DNA of 64,000 nucleotides from JALUZX01 sp964561605 (GCA_964561605.1 CAZLQD010000029.1:248001-312000), one strand, 5' to 3'. Counted from the stretch's first letter, positions 49,890 through 59,880 are shown. The notes: generated from the letters alone by a model not told the origin. Numbers and translations are program-made.

Positions 49890-50480
49890 ATGTGGTTCCT
49901 CCTTCCTTTTCTTGCCGCCCTTGGAGCGGCCTGGCACCACCTGGCCAGGGGGCGGACGGCCCGGGGACTGGCCGTTCTCGTCCTTGCCTTCTTCCTGGTG
50001 GACGCCTTCCTGGTGAGGGGGTGGGTCCTGGGGCTTTGGGACGGGTGGACCCGGGCCTTCCTCGCCGGGACCTGGGGTCTCGGCTTCTGGGAGGTCGGGG
50101 CCCTGGCCTGGAGGAAGTTCCGCCTGGCCACGAGGAAGGGCAGGGATACCTGGCGCGATCTCTTCCTCCAGGGGGGGAGGTATTACGCTCAGGGGGATGG
50201 AGAGGGGGCGGCCAGGTTCTTCGGGAGAGCCGCCCGATTGAATCCTTGGGCTCCCTCTCCTCACGTGTGGATGGGCTTCAGCTATCTGCTCCAGGGCCGG
50301 AGGGGGAGGGCGAAGAGGGCTTTCCGCCGCGCCTTGGCCAGGGACAGGGCCGGTGATTGGATCCACCCGGTCCGGCGGGGGCTGGTGCGTTGCGGGAAAG
50401 GGAGGGGGAAGGCCGGGGAGGAGGGAACCCTCCGGAAGAATCCCCCCGCCGGAAGGGGGAAACGCAAGGTCCCGGCGTGA
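49890..50480 (+). CDS. membrane protein with TPR-like region
   Basis: The 196-residue protein has two or three N-terminal hydrophobic segments (LLPFLAALGAAWHHL, LAVLVLAFFLVDAFLV, FLAGTWGLGFWEVGAL). A TPR-like helical pair follows (YYAQGDGEGAARFFGRAARLNPWAPSPHVWMG, then LLQGRRGRAKRAFRRALA), and a basic tail. The stop overlaps the following gene's GTG by four bases. It is not a recognised family. The repeat suggests a protein-binding platform at the inner membrane. Confidence 0.6.
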   Translation: MWFLLPFLAALGAAWHHLARGRTARGLAVLVLAFFLVDAFLVRGWVLGLWDGWTRAFLAGTWGLGFWEVGALAWRKFRLATRKGRDTWRDLFLQGGRYYAQGDGEGAARFFGRAARLNPWAPSPHVWMGFSYLLQGRRGRAKRAFRRALARDRAGDWIHPVRRGLVRCGKGRGKAGEEGTLRKNPPAGRGKRKVPA

Positions 50481-52288
50481 AGGGCCGAAGACTCTCATCC
50501 ATCTTCCTCGGAGCCCTTTTGGCCATTCTTCCCGCCTGGGGGCCGGTTCGGCTGGGGATGCTCTTTCTCTTTCCCGGGATCCTCCGCCCCAGGGGTGGAA
50601 AGGGGATGGGGCCTCTCTTCGCTCTACCCGTTGTGTCCCTTCTTTTCTGGGGAGCGGCCTTGCCCGCCTTGGGCCTCCTGGGGATCGGGGCGGGAAGGGC
50701 GGCATGGATCCTCCTTGCTCTCATGGGGATCGCCCTGGCGGCCGGGGTGGTGGAATTCCGGGCCTTTTTCGAGGAGGGGAAGGGGGAGCTTCCGCCTCTT
50801 CTCACGGCCTTGCTCCTCCTGGCCCTAAGACTCGTTCCTGTGCTCTACGCGGCAGGTCCGCCCGGAGCCGAACCTGCCTTCCACGCCTTCCTGGCGAGAA
50901 GGATCCTGGAATGCGGCGGGTGGCCCGCCGACCTCTCTCCCCAGGCCCCGGGGGTCCCGGCGGGCGGTTTCGGTCCGGCCCTTTCCTTCCTGGCCGCTTC
51001 CTGGGCCGGGGCCTCAGGGGGTGGGATCCAGGCCCTGCCGGGGATCTTCCTCCTCCTGGTCTGCCTTGCCCAGTGGGCCTGCGACGTGGGGCTCTTGGCC
51101 CTTGGAACGGCCCTGGCCGGTCCGGCGGCGGGATCGGCGGCGGCCCTTCTCTTGGGGACGGCTTCTTCTTTTCCCCAGGACGCGGCCGGCTGGGGAGGGG
51201 CGGGAAACCTCCTGGCCCTGGCAGCGGGTTGTCTCCTCCTTTCCCTCTGGATCCGGGGAAAGGGATCCAGGTGGGAGGCTCTCTTTCTCGGAGCCGCCGC
51301 CGGTGCGGCCCATCCCATGGTGGGAGGGATCCTGTTCGTCGCATTTGCTCCCGCTCTTCTTCTCCTTCGAAAGGGAAGGGCCCGGGCCGCCGTCCTTTTC
51401 CTCGGGGCGGGGATCTTCTTGTTCTCCGGCATGCCCGTCTTCCTGGCCCGGGGGCCCGGGTTCAGCAAGACCGAGAGGGCGAGGGCCGCCGCCTGGGCGG
51501 CCGAGACGGGGCCTCGGGCGGGAAAAAATCTTTCCTCGGCCCTGATCGCTCCCGCCCGGAGTCTTCGAAAGCGGATCGGCGGAATCCTTACTGCGGCGGC
51601 CCTCCTGGGCCTTCTTCTCGGCGCGTGGCCGGGGAGGATCGGGAGGAGGGGGGCGAAACTCGTCCTGGCGGCTTCCTGCACCCCCTGGCTTCTCCTGACG
51701 GGCCTTCCGGCCCGCCTCCTGCCGCCGGCGGGCCTCTTCTACCCGGAACGCACCTTGTTGTTCCTCCTCCCCCCGGTCCTCATGGGCCTTGGATGGGCCT
51801 TGGAGATACTGGAGAGGGCGTGGCGCAAGAATGGAAAGGGGCGGTTCCCGGCGGGGTTCTGTGCCCTGGCCCTCTCGGTTTGGGCCGCAGGAGCGGTGGA
51901 GAGGAATTACGTGGGCGTCTACCTTGGAAGGGCACTCCGGGAATCCTTGCCCGCCCCCTCCGATCTTTCCGTCCTGGCCTGGATGGGGAGAAATCTCCCC
52001 GGGGACGCGGTGGTGCTCACCAGGCCGGACGACGGCGGACTCTGGGTGCCGGCCCTGGCGGGAAGGCGGGCCACCTGTTTTCACACGGTGCCGCCCCTTT
52101 TCGAAGAAACCGTGGAAGCCCTCCGCGACGCCCGGCCCGGCTTCCTCTTCCTCGGCGCCAAGCGGAGCCTCCATCTCCACCGGGAATGGACCACCTGCCC
52201 TGAGGCCCGGTCCTTCCCCCTGGAAAGGAAGAGGGTCCTCCGCCGCTCGGGAAGGACCCTCCTCCTGCAAATCCGGAAAAGGGACTAG
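50477..52288 (+). CDS. polytopic membrane protein, GT-C-glycosyltransferase-like
   Basis: The 603-residue protein has about twelve hydrophobic segments (e.g. FALPVVSLLFWGAALPALGLL, LLALAAGCLLLSLWIRG, LFLGAGIFLFSGMPVFLARG). The soluble C-terminal part (about 490-600) reads SVLAWMGRNLPGDAVVLTRPDDGGLWVPALAGR, a pattern found at the end of many GT39/GT83-like and DUF6541-like membrane proteins. No acidic catalytic pair can be assigned with confidence. The start is a GTG overlapping the preceding stop (GTGA). The stop lies in a CTAG shared with the convergent TlpA-like gene. Confidence 0.6.
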   Translation: MKGRRLSSIFLGALLAILPAWGPVRLGMLFLFPGILRPRGGKGMGPLFALPVVSLLFWGAALPALGLLGIGAGRAAWILLALMGIALAAGVVEFRAFFEEGKGELPPLLTALLLLALRLVPVLYAAGPPGAEPAFHAFLARRILECGGWPADLSPQAPGVPAGGFGPALSFLAASWAGASGGGIQALPGIFLLLVCLAQWACDVGLLALGTALAGPAAGSAAALLLGTASSFPQDAAGWGGAGNLLALAAGCLLLSLWIRGKGSRWEALFLGAAAGAAHPMVGGILFVAFAPALLLLRKGRARAAVLFLGAGIFLFSGMPVFLARGPGFSKTERARAAAWAAETGPRAGKNLSSALIAPARSLRKRIGGILTAAALLGLLLGAWPGRIGRRGAKLVLAASCTPWLLLTGLPARLLPPAGLFYPERTLLFLLPPVLMGLGWALEILERAWRKNGKGRFPAGFCALALSVWAAGAVERNYVGVYLGRALRESLPAPSDLSVLAWMGRNLPGDAVVLTRPDDGGLWVPALAGRRATCFHTVPPLFEETVEALRDARPGFLFLGAKRSLHLHREWTTCPEARSFPLERKRVLRRSGRTLLLQIRKRD

Positions 52289-53343
52289 TCCTTACCTTCC
52301 ACCAGCTCCCGGACGGTCTCGATCAGGCGTTCTCCCCTGAGGTTGAAAGCCACGATCTTGCCGTCCCGGCCGACCAGGATCGTGTGGGGGATGGCGTGGA
52401 CGTTGTAGAGGGAACCGATCTCGTTGCCCCAGCCCTTGCCGTCGAAGTAGTGCCGCCAGGTCATGCCCTTTTCCTTGATGACCTTCTCGAAGCTCTTCCT
52501 GTCGGAGTCGAAGCTGATTCCCAGGATCTCGAAACCCTTCTTGTGGTATTTCTTGTAGGCCTCGAGGACGTTGGGGAGCTCACCCATGCAGGGCCCGCAC
52601 CAGGTGGCCCAGAAGTCGATGAGCAGGACCTTTCCCTTGTAGTCCTTCATGCGGATGGGCTTGCCGTGGATGTCCTTGAAGCTGGAGATGTCCAGGGGCT
52701 CCATGCCTTCCTGGAGGTTCATGGCCTTGATCTTCGTCTGGGCAAGCTTGGCGGCCTTGGTCCCCGGGTATTTCTTGATGATGTCTTTCAGGAAGGCCTT
52801 CTGGGCTTCCTTGTCCCGGCTGTTCTCGAAGATTCCCTTCGCCAAAGCCAGGGATGCCTTGGTCTCCTTGGACTTGGCTTTCTTGATGGCCCCGTCCAGG
52901 TAGGCCTTTCCGGCCTCGGCGTTCCTGTTCTGGCGGGCCACCGCAATGGCCACGGTCTTGTAGTCCTCCACGGACTTGGCGCAGGCCTTCATGGTTTCCA
53001 GGACCTTGGCGGCCTCGTCCTTCTTGCCCAGGAACCCGAGAAGCCCGATGCGTTCGCTCAGGGCGGTCATGAGCTTGGGGGATTTGGGGTATTTCCCGAT
53101 GAAGTCGGCCAAGGCCTTGTCCAGCTTGGGGAATTCTTCCTTGAGGATCTTGTAGAAGGACGCCCGGTCGGTGGCCTTGCTCCTGGCCCCCATGATGATC
53201 CGGTTTTTTTCCTTCATGATCTTCTCGAAGGCCTTGATGGAAGGATCCTGGGCCTTCACTTTTTTCAGGGCCTTGGGCTGGGCCTGGAGAGGAAGGGCGA
53301 ACAGAAGGCCCAGGGCGGCGGCGAGGAAGGGGATTTTCTTCAT
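52285..53343 (-). CDS. TlpA-type thioredoxin-like protein with helical N-terminal domain
   Basis: The 352-residue exported protein has a signal peptide (IPFLAAALGLLFALPLQA) and Lys-rich helical repeats (about 30-205, TPR-like). A thioredoxin fold follows with KGKVLLIDFWATWCGPCMGELP, giving the redox pair Cys249-Cys252, and the cis-Pro motif VHAIPHTILV. TlpA/ResA-type proteins reduce apocytochrome or other periplasmic disulphides. With so many c-type heme sites encoded at 34-41 kb, a role in heme-protein maturation is possible but unproven. The start at 53343 gives the signal peptide; the longer frame is less credible. Confidence 0.85.
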   Translation of the reverse strand: MKKIPFLAAALGLLFALPLQAQPKALKKVKAQDPSIKAFEKIMKEKNRIIMGARSKATDRASFYKILKEEFPKLDKALADFIGKYPKSPKLMTALSERIGLLGFLGKKDEAAKVLETMKACAKSVEDYKTVAIAVARQNRNAEAGKAYLDGAIKKAKSKETKASLALAKGIFENSRDKEAQKAFLKDIIKKYPGTKAAKLAQTKIKAMNLQEGMEPLDISSFKDIHGKPIRMKDYKGKVLLIDFWATWCGPCMGELPNVLEAYKKYHKKGFEILGISFDSDRKSFEKVIKEKGMTWRHYFDGKGWGNEIGSLYNVHAIPHTILVGRDGKIVAFNLRGERLIETVRELVEGKD

Positions 53344-53570
53344 TTTCTTCGATCCTGTCTGGAAAAACGCGGAATTCTTCCCCGGACCCAATCCCGGGGG
53401 AGAGGGAAACGGTCCTTTTACGTCCAAAACCCTCTCCTGCCCAGAGGAAGTCTGCAATTTCTTGCCCCCCTCCTCCCGCCGCCGCCGAGAGGTTAGGGCC
53501 TCGTCCGGTGGATTCGGGCGGGAATCCCTGGGCCTGGGGCTGTAACCTGGGGGGCCAAAGGAGGATCGAA

Positions 53571-54140
53571 ATGAGCCGGAACATCCCTACCAGGGAGGAG
53601 GCCTTGGCCCTCCTCCAGGAGTTCACCAAGAGCGAGAACCTCCGGCGCCACGGCCTGGCCGTGGAGGCGGCCATGAGGGCCTACGCCAGGCGCCTGGGGG
53701 AGGACGAGGACCTCTGGGGCGTCGTAGGTCTCCTGCACGACTTCGATTACGAATCCCATCCCACCATGGAGGAGCACCCCTGGGCCGGAGTGGAGATCCT
53801 CAAGGAGAGGGGATTCGACGACCCGGAGTTGATCCGGGGGATCCTGGCCCACGCACCCCATACGGGCACCCCCAGGGAGAGCCTCCTGGAGAAGGCCATC
53901 TTCGCCTGCGACGAGATCACCGGTTTCATCACCGCCGTGGCCCTGGTCCGTCCCTCGAAGAAGCTCGAAGACGTGAAGGTCAAGTCCATCAAGAAGAAGA
54001 TGAAGGACAAGGCCTTCGCCGCCGCCGTGAGCCGGGAGGACATCCGCCGGGGCGCCGAGGAACTCGGGGTGGACCTGGAGGAGCACCTCCAGGTGGTCCT
54101 GGACGCCATGAAGGAGATCGCTCCCGACCTGGGCCTCTAG
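53571..54140 (+). CDS. HD-domain hydrolase
   Basis: The 189-residue cytoplasmic protein has a start with AAGGAGG seven bases upstream. HD-fold residues are LRRHGLAVEAAM (His), GLLHDFDYE (HD pair), EEHPWAGVEIL and ILAHAPHTG. The later DEITGFITAVALVRPSKK, followed by VKSIKKKMKDKAF, is characteristic of a widespread small HD family of unknown substrate. It shares the CTAG stop with GH95 on the opposite strand. Confidence 0.85.
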   Translation: MSRNIPTREEALALLQEFTKSENLRRHGLAVEAAMRAYARRLGEDEDLWGVVGLLHDFDYESHPTMEEHPWAGVEILKERGFDDPELIRGILAHAPHTGTPRESLLEKAIFACDEITGFITAVALVRPSKKLEDVKVKSIKKKMKDKAFAAAVSREDIRRGAEELGVDLEEHLQVVLDAMKEIAPDLGL

Positions 54141-56530
54141 CCCCGGTCCGACTCCTTTTCCCGGGCTGGATCCGCAAAGGGGATCTCCCGGAGGGTCCCC
54201 GGCGGCAGGGGCGGGATTTCCACGACCCGGTCCCCGTAACGGATCCGGGCCGGCCGCCCCAGGAGGGAGCGGATCCGGGCCTTCAGGAGCTTCCCTCCAT
54301 TCCACTCCAGGTCCACCACGAAGCCTCCCCTGGCCCGGAGCCCGGCGACCCTGCCCCGGGGCCACTGGGGCGGGAGGGCGGGAAGGAGTTCGATCTCCCT
54401 GGTATGGGACTGGAGGAGGGTTTCGGCGATCCCTGCCGTTCCGCCGAAGTTCCCGTCGATCTGGAAGGGCGGATGGGTGTCGAAGAGGTTGGGCAGGGTG
54501 GAGCGCCGCAGAAGGGCCAGGATGTTCTCTCCCGCCTTCTTCCCGTCGTGGAGGCGGGCGAAGAAGTTGATGATCCAGGCCCGGCTCCAGCCGGTATGCC
54601 CTCCCCCGTGGGCCAGGCGGTATTCCAGGGACTTGCGGGCCGCCTCCACGTAACGGGGCGTTTCCTCGAGGTTGAACTGGTGTCCCGGATAGAGCCCGTA
54701 GAGATGGGACATGTGTCGGTGGCCGGGACTCGTTTCCTTGAAGGGCCGGGCCCATTCCAGGAGCCTTCCGTCGGCCCCGATCCCGGGAAGGGCGAGCCCG
54801 GCCCGGGCCTTGCGGATCTTTTCCAGGAGGGGATCCTCGATTCCGAGGATCTTCGCCGCCTCCAGTGTGTGGGTGAAGGTCTCCCAGACGATCTCCTGGC
54901 TCATGGAAGGACCCATGGAGACGGTATACCGCTTTCCGTCGGGGCCGAAGTAGGCGTTCTCGGGAGAGGTGTCCAGGCCGGCCACGAGCTTGCCCGTCCG
55001 GGGGTCCTTCACCAGGTAGTCCAGGTAGAAGAGGGAGCACTCCTTCAGGAGCGGCCAGGCCCTGGTGCGGAGGAAATCCTTGTCACCTGTATACCAGTAG
55101 TGTTCCATGAACTGCCTGCTGCACCAGCCCCCTCCCTGGGGCCACATTCCGTAGACCAGGGCCCCGTAGGCGGTGGTCCACAGCCAGGCGTCCGTGACGG
55201 TATGGAGGGCGAATCCACGGCAACCGTAATCGATCCGGGCCGCCTCTCTCCCCGCCGGAAGGAGCCCCTCGATGAGGTCGAAGAAGGGCATGTGGCACTC
55301 CTGGAGCCCCGTGACCTCGGCGGGCCAGTAGTTCATCTGGGCGTTGATGTTCACGTGGTAGTCGGAATTCCAGGGAGCGGCGATCCTGTCGTTCCAGAGC
55401 CCCTGGAGGTTGGCTGGCATGGTCCCCGGCCGGGAGGATGAGATCAGCAGGTAGCGGCCGTATTCGAAGTAGAGGGCCGTGAGGCCCGGGTCCACTCCTC
55501 CCTTCTTCACGGCCTGGAGCCTCCGGTCCGTCGGGATCTCTTCCTTTCCGCCCTCTCCCAGTTCCAGGAGGCAACGCCGGAAGAGCCGCCGGTGCTCGGC
55601 CACGTGGTCTGCCAGGAGGCGCTCGAAGGGCTTGGCCGCCGCCTTGGCCAGGACCTCCCTGCAGGTCCGGTCCAGGTCCCGTTCCAGGGGGTGGGAGGGA
55701 TCCTGGAAGTTGTAGTCCGTCGCCGCGGCCAGAAGGATGAGGACCCGGTCGGCGTCCCGGACGACAAGGGCCCCGTCCTCTTCCTTGGAAGTCCCGCCCT
55801 CGGGGAGGATCGTGAGCCTGGCCTCCCACCTTACGCCGAGTTGTTTCTCTCCGTGCCGGGCCCTTCCCGTCATCACCAGCGAATCCCCTCCGGCGACGCG
55901 GGTCTCGAAGTCGGCCGGCCGGTCCAGTACAGCCCGGAAGGAGATGCTCCCCGGCCGGTCGGCGGCCAGGCGGACCACGACGACCTGGTCCACCGGACTG
56001 GAAAAAACGCTCCGCCGGAACCATACCCCGCCCCTCCGGAAGCGGACGGAGGCGACGGCCCGGTCCAGGTCCAGTTCGCGCCGGTAGTCGGCGGCGGGAA
56101 GGCCCCTTCTCTTCCTCCCATCCTTTCCTCCCGGAAGGAAGAACTCCAGCCTCAGGTCTCCGAGGGTCTGGTAGCTCCTCGGGCTGATCCGCCTGGGCAT
56201 CACGGCCTGGAGTGTCCGGTGGGCCTTGCGGAAGTCCCCTTCGAACCAGGCCTTCCTGGCGGCCTTCATCGCCTCCCTCAGCTTTGGGGTGGGCTTGGGG
56301 ACGGGAGGGCCGGCCCATACGGTGTCCTCGTTGAGCTGGATCCGCTCCTTCAGGATTCCACCGAAGACCATGGCGCCCAGTCTCCCGTTTCCCACGGGAA
56401 GGGCCTGGACCCACTTCCGGGCGGGCTTTTCGTACCAGAGCTTGAACCGTTCCCACCCGGACTGGGCCCGGAGGGGGAGGAAGGCGGCGGGAAGGAGGAC
56501 CGCCGATAGGGAAAGGATGGCTTCCTTCAT
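54137..56530 (-). CDS. glycoside hydrolase family 95 alpha-L-fucosidase-like
   Basis: The 797-residue exported enzyme has a signal peptide (AILSLSAVLLPAAFLPLRA). The GH95 N-terminal beta domain has LWYEKPARKWVQALPVGNGRLGAMVFGG and QLNEDTVWAG. The (alpha/alpha)6 barrel has LQGLWNDRIAAPWNSDYHVNINAQMNYWPAE, RGFALHTVTDAW and the C-terminal FQIDGNFGGTAGIAE, all diagnostic. GH95 removes alpha-1,2-fucose or, in some members, alpha-L-galactose by inversion. ATG at 56530 has GGGAG nine bases upstream; an ATG at 56539 overlaps the GH31 stop (ATGA) and would add three residues. It forms a two-gene operon with GH31. Confidence 0.93.
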   Translation of the reverse strand: MKEAILSLSAVLLPAAFLPLRAQSGWERFKLWYEKPARKWVQALPVGNGRLGAMVFGGILKERIQLNEDTVWAGPPVPKPTPKLREAMKAARKAWFEGDFRKAHRTLQAVMPRRISPRSYQTLGDLRLEFFLPGGKDGRKRRGLPAADYRRELDLDRAVASVRFRRGGVWFRRSVFSSPVDQVVVVRLAADRPGSISFRAVLDRPADFETRVAGGDSLVMTGRARHGEKQLGVRWEARLTILPEGGTSKEEDGALVVRDADRVLILLAAATDYNFQDPSHPLERDLDRTCREVLAKAAAKPFERLLADHVAEHRRLFRRCLLELGEGGKEEIPTDRRLQAVKKGGVDPGLTALYFEYGRYLLISSSRPGTMPANLQGLWNDRIAAPWNSDYHVNINAQMNYWPAEVTGLQECHMPFFDLIEGLLPAGREAARIDYGCRGFALHTVTDAWLWTTAYGALVYGMWPQGGGWCSRQFMEHYWYTGDKDFLRTRAWPLLKECSLFYLDYLVKDPRTGKLVAGLDTSPENAYFGPDGKRYTVSMGPSMSQEIVWETFTHTLEAAKILGIEDPLLEKIRKARAGLALPGIGADGRLLEWARPFKETSPGHRHMSHLYGLYPGHQFNLEETPRYVEAARKSLEYRLAHGGGHTGWSRAWIINFFARLHDGKKAGENILALLRRSTLPNLFDTHPPFQIDGNFGGTAGIAETLLQSHTREIELLPALPPQWPRGRVAGLRARGGFVVDLEWNGGKLLKARIRSLLGRPARIRYGDRVVEIPPLPPGTLREIPFADPAREKESDRG

Positions 56531-56535
56531 GGAAG

Positions 56536-59500
56536 TCATCTCCCGGCTCGAGGCCTTTCGAGGACACGGATCCTGGCACCTTCGGGGCGGAGGGGCTCCA
56601 CCCGGAGGGAGAATTCCCAGTACCTTCCCTTCTGGCCCACCTTCACCAGGATTTCGTGGCGCCCCTTGGAGAGGCGGACCGGAACGGCGTCCTGGTCCAG
56701 GACCCAGGCTCTCGGGGCGGGAGCGTCGTAGACCCATTTCCCGTCCAGCCTCAGGGCTCCCCCGTCGTCCGTCCCGATGTGGAGGACCGCTTCGCAATCC
56801 CGGTCGACCTCGATCCAGGTTACGGCGTAGGCCACCTGGTTCTTTCCTCCCCACCCGAAACGGCGCCACAGCTTCACCCTGTAGGGGGTGGTCAGGTCCA
56901 GGGGGGATCCGATCTTCCGGTGAACGGGAATCCACTTCGCCTTCTTCCCTCCTCCCAGGTCCCAGGATGCGTCGAGCCGGATCGGTTCCGTTTCGGGGGG
57001 GAAGGCCCGGTCCATCTTCCCCCGGAAGGGACCCGCCAGGTACCAGTCCGAGATCCACCGGTTCAGCCGGATCTCCTTGTGGAAGACCAGGTCGATTCCT
57101 TTCCAGCGGGTCCTGAGGACGCCCCTCACCACGGAGGGAGAGAGGGGGGGAGTGGTATCCACCGAGAGGGCTGCGGTGCAAAGAGCCGGGTGGGAGGACC
57201 GGGTGCGGGCGGACCCCATGCTCTTTCCTCCCAGGAAGGCGGCTTCCAGGCTCGTGGGGATCTCTACCCCCGCCTCCCCCCGGAAGCAGGCCGCGGCCCT
57301 GGCCAGGACGGTTCCCGGCCTCTTCCCCCGGACCAGGGAGAGGGAGAGCCCCAGGCCCGACAGCCTCTCCAGGGCCCTCTCCTTGGCCTTCCGGGCCACA
57401 GGGTCCCGGTAGTCCTTCAATGAGAGGAGTCCGGCCGAGGTGGTGAGCACCTCCTCCAGGAGGACCTCCATCTTTTTCGCTTCCCCGGGTCCGGCCTTTT
57501 CCACGAGTCCCAGGGCCTGTTGGACCAGGGAGGCGTTCTTAACCAGGGCGGGTTCCTTGGTCCAGCGGGCGGCGTCGGCCACGGCCGAGGCCAGGGTGCG
57601 GAGGTTTCGTGAGAGATCGTCCCGGCCGGGGTCCGCCGGAACGAGAAGGAAGACCTGCTTCCCGGCGAGGTCCGCGTCGGGCACCCGGGCCACGGTCCTC
57701 CGGGGGGATCTCTCGAGGAAGTAACAAGGTCCTGCGGGATCCTTCACCTGCGGGAGGGGTGTTCCGTTCACCTCCACTCTGTCCGCCAGGCATCCCCTGA
57801 GGCGGATCTCCAGGTCACGGGTGGTCTTCAGCCCCGTGAAGCTCCCCTTGTAGGGCCCGACTGTGATCTTCACCTCCCCCCCGGGCAAGGTCTCCCTCCG
57901 GATGGGGAGGAAGGCGAAGCCTCCCTTCAGGTAGGCCTGGGAGAGGCCGTCGTCCTCGTAGAGATCGATTCCCCCCTTCTTTCCCGGGAAGACCTCCAGG
58001 ACCAATGGAGCGGAGGGGATTTCGCCGGTGCGGGTGACATTGGGTGTCGTGGGAATCACGGACCCGGCCCTTGCCAGCAGGGGGACCCTGTCCAGTGGGA
58101 CGAAACGGCGGACCAGGGCGGGGCCGCGGAAGGTCTCCCCGGTGAACCAGTCCACCCACTCGCCCGGCGGAACCCACTGGTCCGTCACGGTGCAACCCGT
58201 CGCCTCCTCCCGGGGGGTCACCGGCGGCGTCACGAGGAGGTCGTCACCGAAGTAGTATTCGGTTCCGTGGAGATAGGCCTCCTCTTCGAAGGGGTGTTCC
58301 AGGTAGAGGGGGCGGCAGAGGGGCACGGATGTGTCGAAGCATTTACGTCCCATCGTGTAGATGTAGGGGACCAGGGCGTAGCGGAGGAGGAAGGCCTCCT
58401 TCATGGCCCGGTAGTAGGGCTCGGAGTAGGCCCAGATCCGCCGTTCCGCCTTGGGGTTCTGGGTCGTGTGGGTCCTCAGCACGGGGCTCAAGGCGCCGAG
58501 CTGGACCCAGCGGGTGTAGATCTCGGGGTCCACCGGCCCGGGCATGTGGCCCCCGATGTCGTGGCTCCACCACGAAGCCCCCACGTTCCCCGCCGTGGCG
58601 GTGAAGTAGGGCTGGAAGTCCAGGGAGGCCCAGGTGGACCAGGTGTCCCCGGAGAACTGGAGGACGTAGCGGTGGCCGCAGGGCTCGGCCCACCTGCTCA
58701 GGATGAGGGGCCTCCTGGAGGGGTCCCTCCCGGCGTCGAGGAAGTGCAGGTGGTTGAACATGAAGAGGGGGTCCAGGCCGGGAATCCCGGACTGGGTCCC
58801 CTGCTGCCAGTCGATCCACCAGAAATCCACCCCCTCCTCTTCCAGTGGGTGGTGGAGGATGTCGAAGTAGGCCCGCATGTAACGGGGATCCGTCACGTCC
58901 AGGGGAATGCGTTTCTCCTTCGCCGGATCCTTTCCCATGGCCTCGGCGAAGGCCTTCCACGCCTTCTCGTGGTTCCCCACTCCCTGGTGGGGATGGACGT
59001 TCAGGGTGACCTTGAGCCCCTGGTCGTGGACCCATGCGAGAAAGTGGCGGGGGTTGGGGAAGTACTTGGGATTCCAGGTGTATCCGGTCCACCCCTTGAG
59101 GTGCCATCCCATGTCTATGACCAGCACGTCCAGGGGAACGCCGTGGCGGTGGAACTGGCGGACCAGGTCCTTGAATTGTTCGGAAGTATAGGACCAGTAG
59201 CGCGACCACCAGGCTCCCAGGGCGAACCTCGGGGGAAGGGGAATGGGGCCCGTCAGGGCTGTGTAATCCCGGAGGGCCGCCTTGTAGTCCCTCCCCGCCC
59301 CGAAGAAGTACCAGTCCTGCCGTTCCCCCGGGGGTCTGGGCTTCACCCAGGGAATCCCCATGACGGGATCCGGTTTCCCGGTGAAGACGGGGGTCCGTGA
59401 ATCGTCCCAGACGTACCATCCGTCACGGGAGAGGACTCCCTTCTTCAAGGGGACCGCACCGTTCACCCCGTCGAGAGTGCGGACCGTTCCTCCCAGGTTC

Positions 59501-59880
59501 CCCCGGTCTTCCATTCCCGGCCGCCAGGTGACCTCCAGGCCGCCGGTGTGCACCCGGATCTCCAGGTTCTCCGCCGAGAAGGGGCCGCTTCCTTCTTTGT
59601 ATCTGAGATGCAAGGCCCGGGTGGCCAGGTGGAGCACACCCTTTTCTTCCCAGGTGCGGAAGGAAGGGAGGGGTTGGAGGCGGCGGATGGCGAAGAGGGT
59701 GGCCCGGTCCTCGAAGGCCCCCTCCTTGCTCCATTCCAGCCGGATCAGGCGCGGGGAGAGAACGGTGAAACGGGCCTTTCCCGCCCGGATCTCGGCTTCC
59801 GGGCGAGCCTTGGGGGCCATGGTCAGGGTGGGCGTCGTGGTGAAGGCGGCCAGGAGGAGGATCGGAGTGATTCCAAGCAT
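56536..59880 (-). CDS. glycoside hydrolase family 31 alpha-glycosidase with PA14-like C-terminus
   Basis: The 1,114-residue exported enzyme has a signal peptide at 1-20. The GH31 barrel has LGAWWSRYWSYT, VLVIDMGWH, nucleophile Asp357 in FWWIDWQQG, HRYVLQFSGDTWSTW with acid/base Asp412, and SHDIGGHMPG. A GH31 C-terminal beta region follows (about 560-720). The residue 950-1,114 region looks like a sugar-binding PA14 or discoidin-type domain (AVLHIGTDDGGALRLDGK, GRHEILVKVGQKGR). GH31 covers alpha-glucosidase, alpha-xylosidase and related activities; specificity is undetermined. GAGAGG lies eight bases before the ATG. It shares an operon with GH95 and diverges from the FAD oxidoreductase. Confidence 0.92.
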   Translation of the reverse strand: MLGITPILLLAAFTTTPTLTMAPKARPEAEIRAGKARFTVLSPRLIRLEWSKEGAFEDRATLFAIRRLQPLPSFRTWEEKGVLHLATRALHLRYKEGSGPFSAENLEIRVHTGGLEVTWRPGMEDRGNLGGTVRTLDGVNGAVPLKKGVLSRDGWYVWDDSRTPVFTGKPDPVMGIPWVKPRPPGERQDWYFFGAGRDYKAALRDYTALTGPIPLPPRFALGAWWSRYWSYTSEQFKDLVRQFHRHGVPLDVLVIDMGWHLKGWTGYTWNPKYFPNPRHFLAWVHDQGLKVTLNVHPHQGVGNHEKAWKAFAEAMGKDPAKEKRIPLDVTDPRYMRAYFDILHHPLEEEGVDFWWIDWQQGTQSGIPGLDPLFMFNHLHFLDAGRDPSRRPLILSRWAEPCGHRYVLQFSGDTWSTWASLDFQPYFTATAGNVGASWWSHDIGGHMPGPVDPEIYTRWVQLGALSPVLRTHTTQNPKAERRIWAYSEPYYRAMKEAFLLRYALVPYIYTMGRKCFDTSVPLCRPLYLEHPFEEEAYLHGTEYYFGDDLLVTPPVTPREEATGCTVTDQWVPPGEWVDWFTGETFRGPALVRRFVPLDRVPLLARAGSVIPTTPNVTRTGEIPSAPLVLEVFPGKKGGIDLYEDDGLSQAYLKGGFAFLPIRRETLPGGEVKITVGPYKGSFTGLKTTRDLEIRLRGCLADRVEVNGTPLPQVKDPAGPCYFLERSPRRTVARVPDADLAGKQVFLLVPADPGRDDLSRNLRTLASAVADAARWTKEPALVKNASLVQQALGLVEKAGPGEAKKMEVLLEEVLTTSAGLLSLKDYRDPVARKAKERALERLSGLGLSLSLVRGKRPGTVLARAAACFRGEAGVEIPTSLEAAFLGGKSMGSARTRSSHPALCTAALSVDTTPPLSPSVVRGVLRTRWKGIDLVFHKEIRLNRWISDWYLAGPFRGKMDRAFPPETEPIRLDASWDLGGGKKAKWIPVHRKIGSPLDLTTPYRVKLWRRFGWGGKNQVAYAVTWIEVDRDCEAVLHIGTDDGGALRLDGKWVYDAPAPRAWVLDQDAVPVRLSKGRHEILVKVGQKGRYWEFSLRVEPLRPEGARIRVLERPRAGR

